Shown here: in pieces, positions 30,666 to 40,618 of the stretch
Layout of the letters: each line of letters begins with the position of its first letter
Numbering within the stretch: the stretch's first letter is position 1
NCBI GenBank assembly: GCA_013112555.1
Contig: JABFGK010000001.1
Span: forward strand, 372,001 to 436,000
Source: Planctomycetota bacterium
GTDB taxonomy: Bacteria; Planctomycetota; Phycisphaerae; Phycisphaerales; UBA5793
Reading direction: 5' to 3'
DNA: 64,000 nucleotides
Translations under genes and position numbers: made by a program
The notes under the pieces: generated by a model
Seen by the model: only the letters and a program-made list of their open reading frames with translations
The model's database searches: none
What the model was told of the DNA's origin: nothing

Positions 30666-31895
30666 CTATTTAACGAGTGAACTCATCTTGAAGATTGGCA
30701 GAATGATGGCCATCGCAATGAAACCGACCACGGAACCCATCAGAATGATCATGATCGGTTCAATCATACTCGTGACGGTGCGAATTGCATCTCGCAGGAG
30801 ACGGCTATAAAACTGGGCGACCTCATCAAGCACTTCCGCCAGCTTGCCGGCCTCTTCCCCTGCTGCGATCATCTGGACGACGGCCTTGGGAAGCAGGGTC
30901 GACTTCTGCAGTGGTGTGATAATCTTTTTGCCCTGCTCGACGGATGAGTGGACGGCACGCCAGAGTTGCTTGTAGTAGATGTTCCCGGCCACATCACCGG
31001 TAATTCGCAGTGCCTCACGCATCGGGACACCGGCCCCGAGCAACTCCCCCATTGTGTGAAGGGACCGATTAATATACAAGGCTCGGAACATCCGCTTGAA
31101 TACTGGAGCCGTCAGTTTCACTCGGTCGAACGTCAGCCGGCCCAATCGGGTACGCAGGAACAGGATCAGTCCGGTAAGAAGCGCCAGGACCGCTCCCAGG
31201 AAGATGTACCAGTAGTTGACCATGGTGGCGGACAAGGCCATAAGGAACACGGTCGGGGCCGGCAGGAGATCCTCCTTGCCCTCAAAGACAACGCTGAAGC
31301 GAGGGAGCACAAACGTGAGGAGGAAGACGGTAACGCCGATTGCCATGGAGCCGATAATCCCGGGATAGATCATGGCCCCGATGACCATCTTTCGGGTTTC
31401 AAGCTGCTGCTGCAGATAGGCTGCGATGCGATCAAGCATTTTGGCAAATGAGCCGGACATCTCCGATGCACGAACCATGTTAACGTACAGCGGGCTGAAC
31501 AGTTTCGGGTGCCTGGCGATGGCTTCGGAGAACTGGCGTCCTGATTCAACATCCTGGCGAATGTCAAGGAGGATCTTACGCCACTTCAGGTTGGTTACCT
31601 GATCGGCGATTCCCTCCAGCGCCGCCCGGATCGAGATACCGGCTCGCGTCATGACCGCCAGTTGCGTCGTGAAATCAAGCACATCACGCTGTGACGGCCC
31701 TGATGAGTAGTTGAGGGCTTTGAGCAGCCCGGACAGCCCTGCCTTGCCGCGACTGGCTCCAACCGGGTTGATCTGAACCACGCGCAGACCCTGATTCCGG
31801 ATCAGGGCCGATGCAGCCATGACCGAGTCAGCCGGGAGTGTGCCGGACTGGACTTTGCCAGACGAGGATCGTGCTTGGTAGCGGTACAACGGCAT
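30666..31895 (-). CDS. pilC: Type IV pilus/T2SS inner membrane platform protein (PilC/GspF family)
   Basis: MPLYRYQARSSSGKVQSGTLPADS; LDFTTQLAVMTRAGISIRAALEGIADQ; C-terminal IEPIMIILMGSVVGFIAMAIILPIF. Confidence 0.92.
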   Translation of the reverse strand: MPLYRYQARSSSGKVQSGTLPADSVMAASALIRNQGLRVVQINPVGASRGKAGLSGLLKALNYSSGPSQRDVLDFTTQLAVMTRAGISIRAALEGIADQVTNLKWRKILLDIRQDVESGRQFSEAIARHPKLFSPLYVNMVRASEMSGSFAKMLDRIAAYLQQQLETRKMVIGAMIYPGIIGSMAIGVTVFLLTFVLPRFSVVFEGKEDLLPAPTVFLMALSATMVNYWYIFLGAVLALLTGLILFLRTRLGRLTFDRVKLTAPVFKRMFRALYINRSLHTMGELLGAGVPMREALRITGDVAGNIYYKQLWRAVHSSVEQGKKIITPLQKSTLLPKAVVQMIAAGEEAGKLAEVLDEVAQFYSRLLRDAIRTVTSMIEPIMIILMGSVVGFIAMAIILPIFKMSSLVK

Positions 31896-31941
31896 TCGCT
31901 GTGTCCTGTCGTCAGTGCGGGATCACCACCATCCAGGTGTC

Positions 31942-32997
31942 TTACGCAGCCAGGGCTCGCTCAAGTTTGTCGGGATACGCAGCCTGTGCAATGGCGTCCT
32001 CGCGGCTGATCATGCCGTTGAAGAACAACTCGGCAATGGCTGTATCAAGGCTGATCATCCCGAGGTTTCGATTCGTGTCGATCACGTTCGGGATTTCATA
32101 CGAGCGGTTCTCACGAATGATGTTTCGAACGGCCGGGGTGCACAGCATAATCTCAATGGCCGGCACCATGCCCGGGTGGTCGATGCGCGAGAACAGTGTT
32201 TGAGACACCACGGCCTGCAGCGTATTGGCCAGCATCGAACGGATCTGGTTCTGTTGATCGGCCGGGTACATGTCAACGATACGTTCGACCGTTTGCGAGG
32301 CGTTGACCGTGTGCAGGGTACTGAGCACCAGGTGGCCGGTTTCGGCAGCGGTAATCGCCAGGGCCGTCGTTTCAAGGTCTCGCATCTCACCGACGAGAAT
32401 GATGTCCGGATCCTGACGCAGAATGTGCTTCAAGCCGGAGGAGAAACTCGGCATATCGCTGCCGAGTTCGCGTTGCTCAATGACGCACTTATGTGAGTCA
32501 AAGGCGTACTCGATCGGGTCCTCGAGTGTGATAATGTGCTTGCGGTAGCGCTCGTTCATGGCCTGAATCATGGCAGCGAGCGTCGTTGATTTACCCGAGC
32601 CGGTATCCCCGGTCACGAGGACGAGCCCGCGCGGCAGATACGTCAGGCGGCCGATGACCTCCGGCAGATTCAAGGACTCGAGCGGCGGGACCTGCGACTT
32701 GATGGCACGAAGTGCCAGCGCAGCAGTTTTCCGCTGAACATGGGCATTGACGCGGTAACGCCCGAGCCCGAGCACCTCGTAGGAGAAGTCAGCATCCTGC
32801 TGTTTCTTGAAGATCTCGATGGCGCCCTCAGGAGCAATGGCCTCAAGCAGGCGTGCCGCTCCCTCCGCCGTCACCACAGGATAATCCAGCGGCTGGATGA
32901 TCGTGTGAACACGAACCAGCGGCGGGTGCCCGACCACGATGTGAATGTCCGATGCGTCATGCTCGGCAGCGGCTCTGAGAATCGTGTCCAAATCCAT
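31942..32997 (-). CDS. pilT: Type IV pilus twitching ATPase PilT
   Basis: LVLVTGDTGSGKSTTLAAMIQAMNE, ILVGEMRDLETTALAITAAETGHLVLSTLHT. Confidence 0.95.
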   Translation of the reverse strand: MDLDTILRAAAEHDASDIHIVVGHPPLVRVHTIIQPLDYPVVTAEGAARLLEAIAPEGAIEIFKKQQDADFSYEVLGLGRYRVNAHVQRKTAALALRAIKSQVPPLESLNLPEVIGRLTYLPRGLVLVTGDTGSGKSTTLAAMIQAMNERYRKHIITLEDPIEYAFDSHKCVIEQRELGSDMPSFSSGLKHILRQDPDIILVGEMRDLETTALAITAAETGHLVLSTLHTVNASQTVERIVDMYPADQQNQIRSMLANTLQAVVSQTLFSRIDHPGMVPAIEIMLCTPAVRNIIRENRSYEIPNVIDTNRNLGMISLDTAIAELFFNGMISREDAIAQAAYPDKLERALAA

Positions 32998-33219
32998 GCT
33001 TCAAGGCTCCTGTACCGCCGGACTCTGGCCCGGCCTTGTTCCCCAGATCATGGCACCCGTTTAGAACGAGTGAAGAGTCAGCGATCGATGACGGCGTCAT
33101 GCCTGTCAGCATGATCGGCATACGTTGCCTCGCCCATGACCCGCGATCGGCAGAGGTTGGGAAGGATGTTCTGACTGTGAGGGCTGCCTGCAGGATTTGC
33201 ATCATCCGATAAGCCGTGA

Positions 33220-35520
33220 CTAAATCGTGGCCTCTGTGACCCGCAAGACCTCTTCAACAGTCGTGACTCCCTTGGCAACCTTGCTCATGCCGTCCTGCCG
33301 CAACGTCACCATGCCGCGTTCGACGCACATTCGTCTGAATTCCGACACATTGGGACTTCGTGCAATCGTGTCGCGGGTTGAGTCATCGAGCATCAAGAGT
33401 TCGTAGATGCCACATCGACCGCTGTAGCCGGTCTGCCGGCAGCGATCGCACCCTTGTGCTTCGTACAGCGTGGCCAGGTTGATCCCCTGCATCGACAGGA
33501 AGTCGGCCATGTCCTCGCTCGGCTCGGCCTCGGCTCGACACTCGGGACACAGCCGTCGCACAAGCCGTTGAGCGAGCACCGCATTCAGTGCCGCGCCGAC
33601 CAGGAAGGGCTCGACGCCGATATTAATAAGTCGGGTGACGGACGACGGCGCATCATTCGTGTGCAACGTGCTGAGCACCAGGTGACCGGTCAAGGATGCC
33701 TGGATCGCAATTGCTGCCGTGTCGATATCCCGGATTTCGCCGACCATGACGACATCCGGATCCTGTCGCAACAAACTACGCAGGGCTGCGGCGAATGACA
33801 TCCCGATCTGATCATGAATCTGGACCTGGTTCACCGTGTCAAGGTGGTACTCGACCGGATCCTCGACCGTCGAGATGTTGAGCCGCTGGGCATCCATTTC
33901 CTTCAATGAAGAGTACAGGGTGGTCGTCTTGCCGGAGCCGGTCGGTCCCGTGACGAGAATGATGCCGTGCGGCTGCTTGATCTGACGACGCCACATCATC
34001 AACGCATCTTCTGAGAATCCCAGTTGATCAAGTCCGACCGAAATCGAGCGGGTGTCCAGGATACGCATGACGCACTTTTCGCCGGCAACGGTCGGGAGCG
34101 TCGAGACACGCAGATCGAGTTTCCGATTGCTCACGACGACGCGGATGCGGCCGTCCTGCGGCAGGCGCCGCTCGGCAATGTCCAGGTTGGCCATGATCTT
34201 CAAGCGTGAGATCAGGGCTGCGTGCATCTTGTAAGGCGGTTTCATCATGTCGACGAGGATGCCGTCGATGCGGAAGCGCACCTTGAGTTTCTTCTCGCCC
34301 GGTTCAATGTGAATATCGGAAGCGCCTTCGCGCATGGCCGTCTGAATGATGTAATTCACATACCGAATGACCGGTGATTCACCGGCCTGGCGCTCCAACT
34401 CAACCTGGTCCTCGTCTTCCTCCTCGACGGTCTTGACGTCGTCCTCCTCAATGTCGGCCAGGAGTTCGTCAACCTCAAAGCCCTCGTCGGTGTCGTCTTC
34501 GGACAGGATCTCCAGGACCAGATTAATATCGTGACGGGTCACCAGCACATGGCGCACCTTCGGGACCCCGAGTCGCCGCCGCGCTTCATCAAGCAGGAAC
34601 ACGTCCTCCGGGCTGGCGGTGCCGATGACGAGTCGGTCGTTTTCTTTCCGCAGCGGCAGGATCATGTGCTGCTTGCAGAAGTCCACGCCGAGCCGACTCA
34701 CCGAGCCGCGATGGTACCCCTCGTTCGGTTCGATATTTTCGAAGTCGAGATGACTCACTTCGGCCAGCGTCTTCTGGAGCGGCTCCTCCTCAACCCCCAT
34801 CTCAAGCAGCACCGAAGCGAGACTCCGCCCGGCGCTTTGCTTGATGACCCGGCTCGCCGTGGCCAACTGGTCTGCCGCAACGATCCCGCGCTGCTGCAAG
34901 AGCGAGCCGAACCGCCCGGTTCCGTCCGGCATCGGCTCCGCGTCGTCCTCGGTGGCCGGTGACCACAGCAATGTCAGCCCGTCGTCCGGTCGAATCGTGC
35001 CATCACTCGGGCTTGCCGTCCCAGATGTCTGAGGACGTGATGCCACATCTGCCAGACCGCCCCCATTTGGGTCCGGCGGGCGCGGGCACTCTTTGGGATC
35101 CTTGCGAATAAAGACCGGGACTGCAGACAACCCGGGGTCTTCAGTGGGCCTGTCGCGCTGGTCGTGTGCACAATCCGGATCGGCATCGCGCTCGTCCGGT
35201 GTGGGAGTCGGTAGTGCAATATCGCCTGCGGGCAGTTCCGCTGAGGTAGCGTCGGGGGGTCGCTCCTCGATGGGCATGATGTCGCCCGATCCGTGCGGGG
35301 CCTCTTCATCATTTGCCGCAGCAGATGGGTCTGCCAGGATCGGATCGTCCTGGTCAGGCTGAGACGAACGGGCATCGTCTGTCGGCACAGCGACATCCTG
35401 GGACTCGCAGTCGTCCTGATCAGCAGCGTCTGCGTCATCCATCCCGAGTTCACTGAGTAGTTGTTTCAGGTTAAAAGAACTCACACGTTCCTCCCCTGAG
35501 CGACTTGGCCTGCTACTCAC
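33220..35520 (-). CDS. pilB: Type IV pilus/T2SS assembly ATPase (PilB/GspE) with acidic N-terminal extension
   Basis: GIILVTGPTGSGKTTTLYSSLKEMD, VMVGEIRDIDTAAIAIQASLTGHLVLSTLHTNDAPSS, Cys4 motif CPEC/CDRC. Confidence 0.95.
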   Translation of the reverse strand: MSSRPSRSGEERVSSFNLKQLLSELGMDDADAADQDDCESQDVAVPTDDARSSQPDQDDPILADPSAAANDEEAPHGSGDIMPIEERPPDATSAELPAGDIALPTPTPDERDADPDCAHDQRDRPTEDPGLSAVPVFIRKDPKECPRPPDPNGGGLADVASRPQTSGTASPSDGTIRPDDGLTLLWSPATEDDAEPMPDGTGRFGSLLQQRGIVAADQLATASRVIKQSAGRSLASVLLEMGVEEEPLQKTLAEVSHLDFENIEPNEGYHRGSVSRLGVDFCKQHMILPLRKENDRLVIGTASPEDVFLLDEARRRLGVPKVRHVLVTRHDINLVLEILSEDDTDEGFEVDELLADIEEDDVKTVEEEDEDQVELERQAGESPVIRYVNYIIQTAMREGASDIHIEPGEKKLKVRFRIDGILVDMMKPPYKMHAALISRLKIMANLDIAERRLPQDGRIRVVVSNRKLDLRVSTLPTVAGEKCVMRILDTRSISVGLDQLGFSEDALMMWRRQIKQPHGIILVTGPTGSGKTTTLYSSLKEMDAQRLNISTVEDPVEYHLDTVNQVQIHDQIGMSFAAALRSLLRQDPDVVMVGEIRDIDTAAIAIQASLTGHLVLSTLHTNDAPSSVTRLINIGVEPFLVGAALNAVLAQRLVRRLCPECRAEAEPSEDMADFLSMQGINLATLYEAQGCDRCRQTGYSGRCGIYELLMLDDSTRDTIARSPNVSEFRRMCVERGMVTLRQDGMSKVAKGVTTVEEVLRVTEATI

Positions 35521-36268
35521 CCAATGTCAGGGTGAATTCGAAGTGCTCTGCCTGTAGCGTAATTGAGGTCGCAGAAATCTTGGTCACGAGGAATCGCCCT
35601 TCATTGACCATGTCGCCGACCTGGACAATGTTGTCATCCAATTGAGCGACAAAGCGGCCGGGGCTTCCGAGGATGCTGCCCAGCATCATGCGGTCGACCT
35701 CGGCCTGATACTGAAGTTGCAGCCGCCGCTGGGCCTCTCGTTGCTGTTGCAGTCGCCGTGCATCGGGATCCTGCCCGTCGTTCGGGTCCGTCGTGACATC
35801 CTCGCCGGGCACATGCAGGACGAACGGGTTGAATCGGATATCCTCAAGCGGCACCTGCGAGGCCGTGCGATCATCGGTGAGATTGTTCACCATGATCTCA
35901 GCCTGGGTTCCGCCTGCATCCGGATTGTTCGCTTGGTCAACCGAATCCTGATAGGCCTGCAGGAATGCATCGACTTTGGTTTCGATTGCCACATCCTGAT
36001 CAATCTGGATGCCGCGTGTCCCCATCCATCTCATTCCGACGAGGATGCCTGAGGCAATCAGAAGCACGACGAGCAGCAGGAGCGTTCCCTCGCGCAGCCG
36101 CCGCCGGCCTGAGCCGGTGCTCATGAGGTTCACGTCATCATCGTCATCGCCGAATGAACCGAATCCGGCACTGCTTCCGGCCACAAAGACCGGGTTGGTC
36201 TGCTGTTCATGGTCGGGCATTGAGTCTGACATCATGCTCGAGTCGTCTTGTTGATCGTAACTTTTCAT
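35513..36268 (-). CDS. Pilus assembly protein (PilP/GspC-like, low-confidence family)
   Basis: Single TM helix, C-terminal ILGSPGRFVAQLDDNIVQVGDMVNEGRFLVTKISATSITLQ; between pilB and pilO-like. Confidence 0.55.
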   Translation of the reverse strand: MKSYDQQDDSSMMSDSMPDHEQQTNPVFVAGSSAGFGSFGDDDDDVNLMSTGSGRRRLREGTLLLLVVLLIASGILVGMRWMGTRGIQIDQDVAIETKVDAFLQAYQDSVDQANNPDAGGTQAEIMVNNLTDDRTASQVPLEDIRFNPFVLHVPGEDVTTDPNDGQDPDARRLQQQREAQRRLQLQYQAEVDRMMLGSILGSPGRFVAQLDDNIVQVGDMVNEGRFLVTKISATSITLQAEHFEFTLTLGE

Positions 36269-36828
36269 TCGGGCGCTCCTGCCAGCAAGGTCTTCGAGGC
36301 GAGCGGTTGGAAGTACACACTGAGAACGAACTTGGCATGGACGATACCGAGGTCCTCGTCCACTCGTTCCAGTTTCATTTCCTTGATTCGGGTGACGCGT
36401 GGGAGTTGTTCCAGTTCAAGGAGGAAGGCATAGAAGCCGTCGAAGTCTCCCTCGAGATCGAGTTCGATCGGGAGTTCTCGATAGCGGACGGCCGGCACGA
36501 CTTTAGAAGGTTGGACGCCCTTGTTTACAAGTTCATGGCCGCGCGCAATCTCCCAGGCCTGCCGCACGACGTCGTCGACCTTCTCCTCCGGTGGGAGCTT
36601 GGCTTCGATCAGCGTGACGGCCTCCTTGAGTGCCGCAATGGCTGTTTCCAGGTCATTGATTCGGCTGCCGGCTTCGCGCAGCTGCTCGAGTTTCTGCTGC
36701 TTATCCTGAATCTCAGACTTGGCCAGCGCAATCTCGATGTTGCGCGGCAGGAACACAAACTTGAAGGCAGCCACAGGGACGGACAACAGTATGATTACAA
36801 AGAAGAGTCCTCGGAGTCCGATTTTCAT
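36265..36828 (-). CDS. PilO-like pilus assembly protein
   Basis: N-terminal TM, coiled coil, ferredoxin-like C-terminus (FDGFYAFLLELEQLPRVTRIKEMKLER). Confidence 0.75.
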   Translation of the reverse strand: MKIGLRGLFFVIILLSVPVAAFKFVFLPRNIEIALAKSEIQDKQQKLEQLREAGSRINDLETAIAALKEAVTLIEAKLPPEEKVDDVVRQAWEIARGHELVNKGVQPSKVVPAVRYRELPIELDLEGDFDGFYAFLLELEQLPRVTRIKEMKLERVDEDLGIVHAKFVLSVYFQPLASKTLLAGAPE

Positions 36829-37671
36829 TGCTTCACCTCCTCCGATCCGTGTGGGCCGTCTGACGGTGTCTCATCACCCAGTTTGACGCCGGTCATCTCA
36901 GGTGAAATGGGGAGCGGGTTGATCGGAGTGGGATCAATGCCGCCCTTCAACCCCCGTCGCAACTTCAGCGGCTCGAATCCCTTTGCATCGGCGTTCGGAT
37001 TCAACTCCATGTCGATTTCGAACTTGCGCAGCAACTGATCGCCGACACTTGTTTCACGCGAGTACTTGAGTTGAATGGCCTGGAACAGCGAGCAATCCGT
37101 CAGGCCGCGCAGGTAATCCGAGACATGCACATCAGTCGGCGCAAATCCGATGATTGTCATGGCGACCGTATACTTCGGGACTTCCACTGCCCTCGCATCG
37201 TCCTCCTCGGAGCGCGTGGGAATCCGCTGGTTTGCCTTGTCCTTGATTGAGAGGACGGTTGTCGCTCCCTCGCTCTTCTTGGCCTTCTGGGGCGGTGGTG
37301 TCTTGATTCGGATACTGTGCAGTTCCACTGACATCAGACTCATGGGCGGCGGCATCCGGTTAATCAACTCAGCCAGCAGAATTGACCGTGGCACGCGCTC
37401 GACCAAGGCCGCAGTGACCTCGGCCCGCTCAAGAATCTGGCGCTTCTGCGATTCCATCTCATTGAGCGTTTCAATCTGCCGTGCTGCGTCGGAGTAGGCG
37501 ACGTTAATACGCTGCTGTTCCTGCTTCACGGTGTTCCATTGTTGATTCGTCACCAGGAAGGCCGCTACGACAGCGACCATGATGACAATGAACAAGGCGA
37601 GTCCGATCGTGTTGCTCCGGTGCTCAGCACGCTGCGAGACGTAATCTTCCGGAAGGAAATTGGATGTTGGC
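36825..37671 (-). CDS. PilN-like pilus assembly protein
   Basis: NFLPEDYVSQRAEHRSNTIGLALFIVIMVAVVAAFLV; between pilM and pilO-like. Confidence 0.8.
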
Positions 37672-37758
37672 ATGGTGTCCCCCCATGTCGGGTACAAGTG
37701 CTTGGGCGTCTATTGCCGATCAGCCTGGCAGTGCTGCCGGCTCATCGGGATCGGTCTC

Positions 37759-39162
37759 CTACTCCGCCGGGCAACGACTCAGGCCATAGGCCACGGCCCA
37801 CTCGGGGACGCCTCGTATCGACTCGAGCCCTGTGAGCCGGGAGTCGTCTGTGAGTCGGGCTCGGATCAGTGGGTCTCCCTGGTATGTCTGAACCCCGACG
37901 GCGTGTGCCAACGTCGCACACAGGCGACTGTCTCGACTCTCACCACCGACCACAACGAGCCGATCCAGCATCCGCTGGGTATGGACGCCGGCGTGGTAGC
38001 GGCGACACATGCGAAGTTCCTCACACAGGCTCTCGCGCACATCGTGCAGCGCGCTTTGTATGAGGTTCCCCGTTTCAATGGATTCAGGGGCGTCAGCAGC
38101 AGGTGGCGGGGTATCGTCACTGCTCATATCGTGGAACTCTCGTGGGCTGCGGCCGGCCCGACGATCCTGCGCGCTCGGTTCGTGGGTCGGTGGTGCTGCA
38201 CCTGCAGACAGTGGGGCATCACCCGGGCGGCCGGGTTCGGCATTCATCGACGACGACATCGTCTGAGCCATCAGAGCCCCGACCTGTGCCGACGGTATTC
38301 CCTGCGATGTCCCATGTAATTGCCCGTGGAAGGTCGACGCCTCGTGCATTCGTTGTATGCGAGCCGTCGGTAAGTCGCAGTGCAGATGCTGTGAGACGGC
38401 CTGGTCGAACTGACGGCCCCCGATCGGCATGGTCCTCGTAAAGACGAGCGTCCGGCCGTGCGCGATCATCACTTTCGTACAGGCACTCCCGATGTCCACA
38501 TACATCGTCGTGATCTGGTCGTCATTCTCGCGGCGATACAGGTGCCAGAAGGCACGAAGCACCGCGAGCGGCTCTGCATGGAGTCCGCCGACCTCAAGCC
38601 GGCACTTCCGCAGCAGGTCCACCTGATTCATGACAAGTTCGCGCCCGATGGCAAAGCAGATGATTTCCGTTTGTATATCCTGGCCGGCATGCACTGCCCC
38701 GACTTCGACGTGACGAATCACCACATGTTCCGGATTGCAGGCGACCGAGTTCATCAACTCGGCTTTGATCGCTTCATCTCGGCCGGCACCCTCACTCTTG
38801 GGGATCCGCATGTGCTGTACGAATGTCTGCCAGGATGGAATGTTGCAGATGGCCGTCTTGCCGCGAAACCCACCATCACGTAAGAGGCCCGGCAGCGTAT
38901 CGCCCAGATGCTCGTTTCGTTGGGCCTGATCGCGTCGGACGGACTCGGGAATCTCGACGTTGGCAGCAGCGATGACCTCAGGATCGTCCCCTGGGGAGAC
39001 CTGAAGCACCTTCAGACTTGAGTATCCAAAGTCGATCGCTATCGGACTCTGACTCTGCTTCAGAAAACCTAAGACCATCAGCGCAGGCTCCACACGTACG
39101 GCGTCTGCCCCGGGCGTCTCCCCCACATGGCTGGCGCAACATGATCGGGCGGCCGGATACAA
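37759..39162 (-). CDS. pilM: Type IV pilus assembly protein PilM
   Basis: SPIAIDFGYSSLKVLQVSPG, MYVDIGSACTKVMIAHGRTLVFTRTMPIGGRQFDQAVSQ (actin-like ATPase). Confidence 0.88.
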   Translation of the reverse strand: MYPAARSCCASHVGETPGADAVRVEPALMVLGFLKQSQSPIAIDFGYSSLKVLQVSPGDDPEVIAAANVEIPESVRRDQAQRNEHLGDTLPGLLRDGGFRGKTAICNIPSWQTFVQHMRIPKSEGAGRDEAIKAELMNSVACNPEHVVIRHVEVGAVHAGQDIQTEIICFAIGRELVMNQVDLLRKCRLEVGGLHAEPLAVLRAFWHLYRRENDDQITTMYVDIGSACTKVMIAHGRTLVFTRTMPIGGRQFDQAVSQHLHCDLPTARIQRMHEASTFHGQLHGTSQGIPSAQVGALMAQTMSSSMNAEPGRPGDAPLSAGAAPPTHEPSAQDRRAGRSPREFHDMSSDDTPPPAADAPESIETGNLIQSALHDVRESLCEELRMCRRYHAGVHTQRMLDRLVVVGGESRDSRLCATLAHAVGVQTYQGDPLIRARLTDDSRLTGLESIRGVPEWAVAYGLSRCPAE

Positions 39163-39355
39163 TCGCAGTTATCATCGAGGATCGGTCTGCACCCGGATTC
39201 GGTTTAGCGCGCTTGGGAATACTGGGTCGGACTCAGAGGGTTATGCCGACGAATAGCAACATGTCCGCATTGGTACCCGGAGGTCCTCATCCACCGGCCA
39301 CAGGAATCAGCCAACGACTTGCTCGTCAGCAGTACACGCGTTATCGGCACTGCTC

Positions 39356-39455
39356 CGTAGGCCGGATCAACGCGGTTCTGAGCGGAAGATCCGGCAGATA
39401 ACCGTCCTTCCTGCCGGCTCTTTGTCCTCCTGTCGTCGGACTGTGAGCCGGCCTA
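39356..39455. repeat. REP/BIME-like palindromic intergenic element (copy A)
   Basis: gccggatc/gatccggc 8-bp stem (39361-39368/39388-39395) followed by cctcctgtcgtcggactgtgagccggcctac shared with copies at 40466 and 45036. Confidence 0.75.
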
Positions 39456-39467
39456 CTCCAGATCCCG

Positions 39468-40382
39468 TCAATCCCACGCCACCTTCGTCCCACCCGACGC
39501 ATCTTCCCCCGTCGCCGATGTGAAAACAGCCAGCCACGAATCACTCTTATTCACCACATCATCCCTGAGGAACAGATTGTCCGGCATCTTCTTTCCCGTC
39601 GACGAATCAACCCATGTACACTCGGGCCAGGCAAACTCCTGCCCCTTCTTTGATCGCTCAGTCAGCGACTTGACCGAACCATCGGCAAACACCACATTCC
39701 CCTGCCATCTTGTCCGTGATCCATGGGTCAGATACGCCGGCGACTTCGGATCACTCTTCCCATCCTTCGGCCCGCGATCACTGAAAATGACAAATGTCGA
39801 ACCAAGGGTGTCTGCGTCCCACTCGTGAGCAAAGCCCGGATTCAATTCTGTATTCGCGTAACTCACATTCGACCACGAACCGCTTTCGCATTCAATATCG
39901 CAGCGGAAATCAACGTCCCACCACGCAGTCGTCTCGCCCCCGCTCGGGTCAGCCGACAAGTAGTCGAACTCCTCTGGCACATCAACGCACCCGTTTGCCT
40001 CACTGGGACAGATGACCAGTTCCGGCGAGTAGTAGTTGTTGTAGATCATGTACGAGTGCAGATTGGCGGTTGAGTTGCCGGGATTGTGGGAGTTGAGGCT
40101 CAACTCCCGGTTCAATTCCATTGGCATGGGAAATCGGCCGCCATAGTCCTGCGACCAGATGACATATGCCCGGTAAATAAGCTTTAACTGCGTGGCACAC
40201 TTCATCTGTTTCCCGCAGCCATCCCGTGCCCGACCCAGGAACATGACCAGGCCGGCCATCACCATGCCCAGGACTACCACAATTACCACCAACTCCACCA
40301 GCGAGAAACCCCGGTGGCGCCGTTGCCGAAGATCTGCACAGAAACCCCTTTGCATGCCTGTCGCATCCTTCCGTGTCATCAT
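39468..40382 (-). CDS. Prepilin-type N-terminal methylation protein (DUF1559/GspG-like)
   Basis: RHRGFSLVELVVIVVVLGMVMAGLVMFL; GNVVFADGSVKSLTERSKKGQ. Confidence 0.85.
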   Translation of the reverse strand: MMTRKDATGMQRGFCADLRQRRHRGFSLVELVVIVVVLGMVMAGLVMFLGRARDGCGKQMKCATQLKLIYRAYVIWSQDYGGRFPMPMELNRELSLNSHNPGNSTANLHSYMIYNNYYSPELVICPSEANGCVDVPEEFDYLSADPSGGETTAWWDVDFRCDIECESGSWSNVSYANTELNPGFAHEWDADTLGSTFVIFSDRGPKDGKSDPKSPAYLTHGSRTRWQGNVVFADGSVKSLTERSKKGQEFAWPECTWVDSSTGKKMPDNLFLRDDVVNKSDSWLAVFTSATGEDASGGTKVAWD

Positions 40383-40465
40383 ACCTCAATTGTCCCTGTG
40401 CTTGTCGGTGCCGTCGTGAGTGTATTCGCCCATTCGGCCCATCCGGTTCGCATTGGGAAAATACA

Positions 40466-40531
40466 TCCGGCAGTTCACCGCATTCCTGTCGGCTCTTTGC
40501 CCTCCTGTCGTCGGACTTCGAGCCGACCTAC
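40466..40531. repeat. REP-like intergenic element (copy B)
   Basis: tccggcagttcacc...ccctcctgtcgtcggacttcgagccgacctac. Confidence 0.75.
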
Positions 40532-40537
40532 TTTTCC

Positions 40538-40618
40538 CTAATCCCACGCAACGCTCGTCCCGCCCGGCTCCCCCGTTGCCGACATGAAAACAGCCGACCA
40601 CAAATCGCTCCTATCGAC
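40538..40618 (-). pseudogene. 3' remnant of a second prepilin gene
   Basis: Minus frame RVDRSDLWSAVFMSATGEPGGTSVAWD* aligns with the intact prepilin tail NKSDSWLAVFTSATGEDASGGTKVAWD*. Confidence 0.85.
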
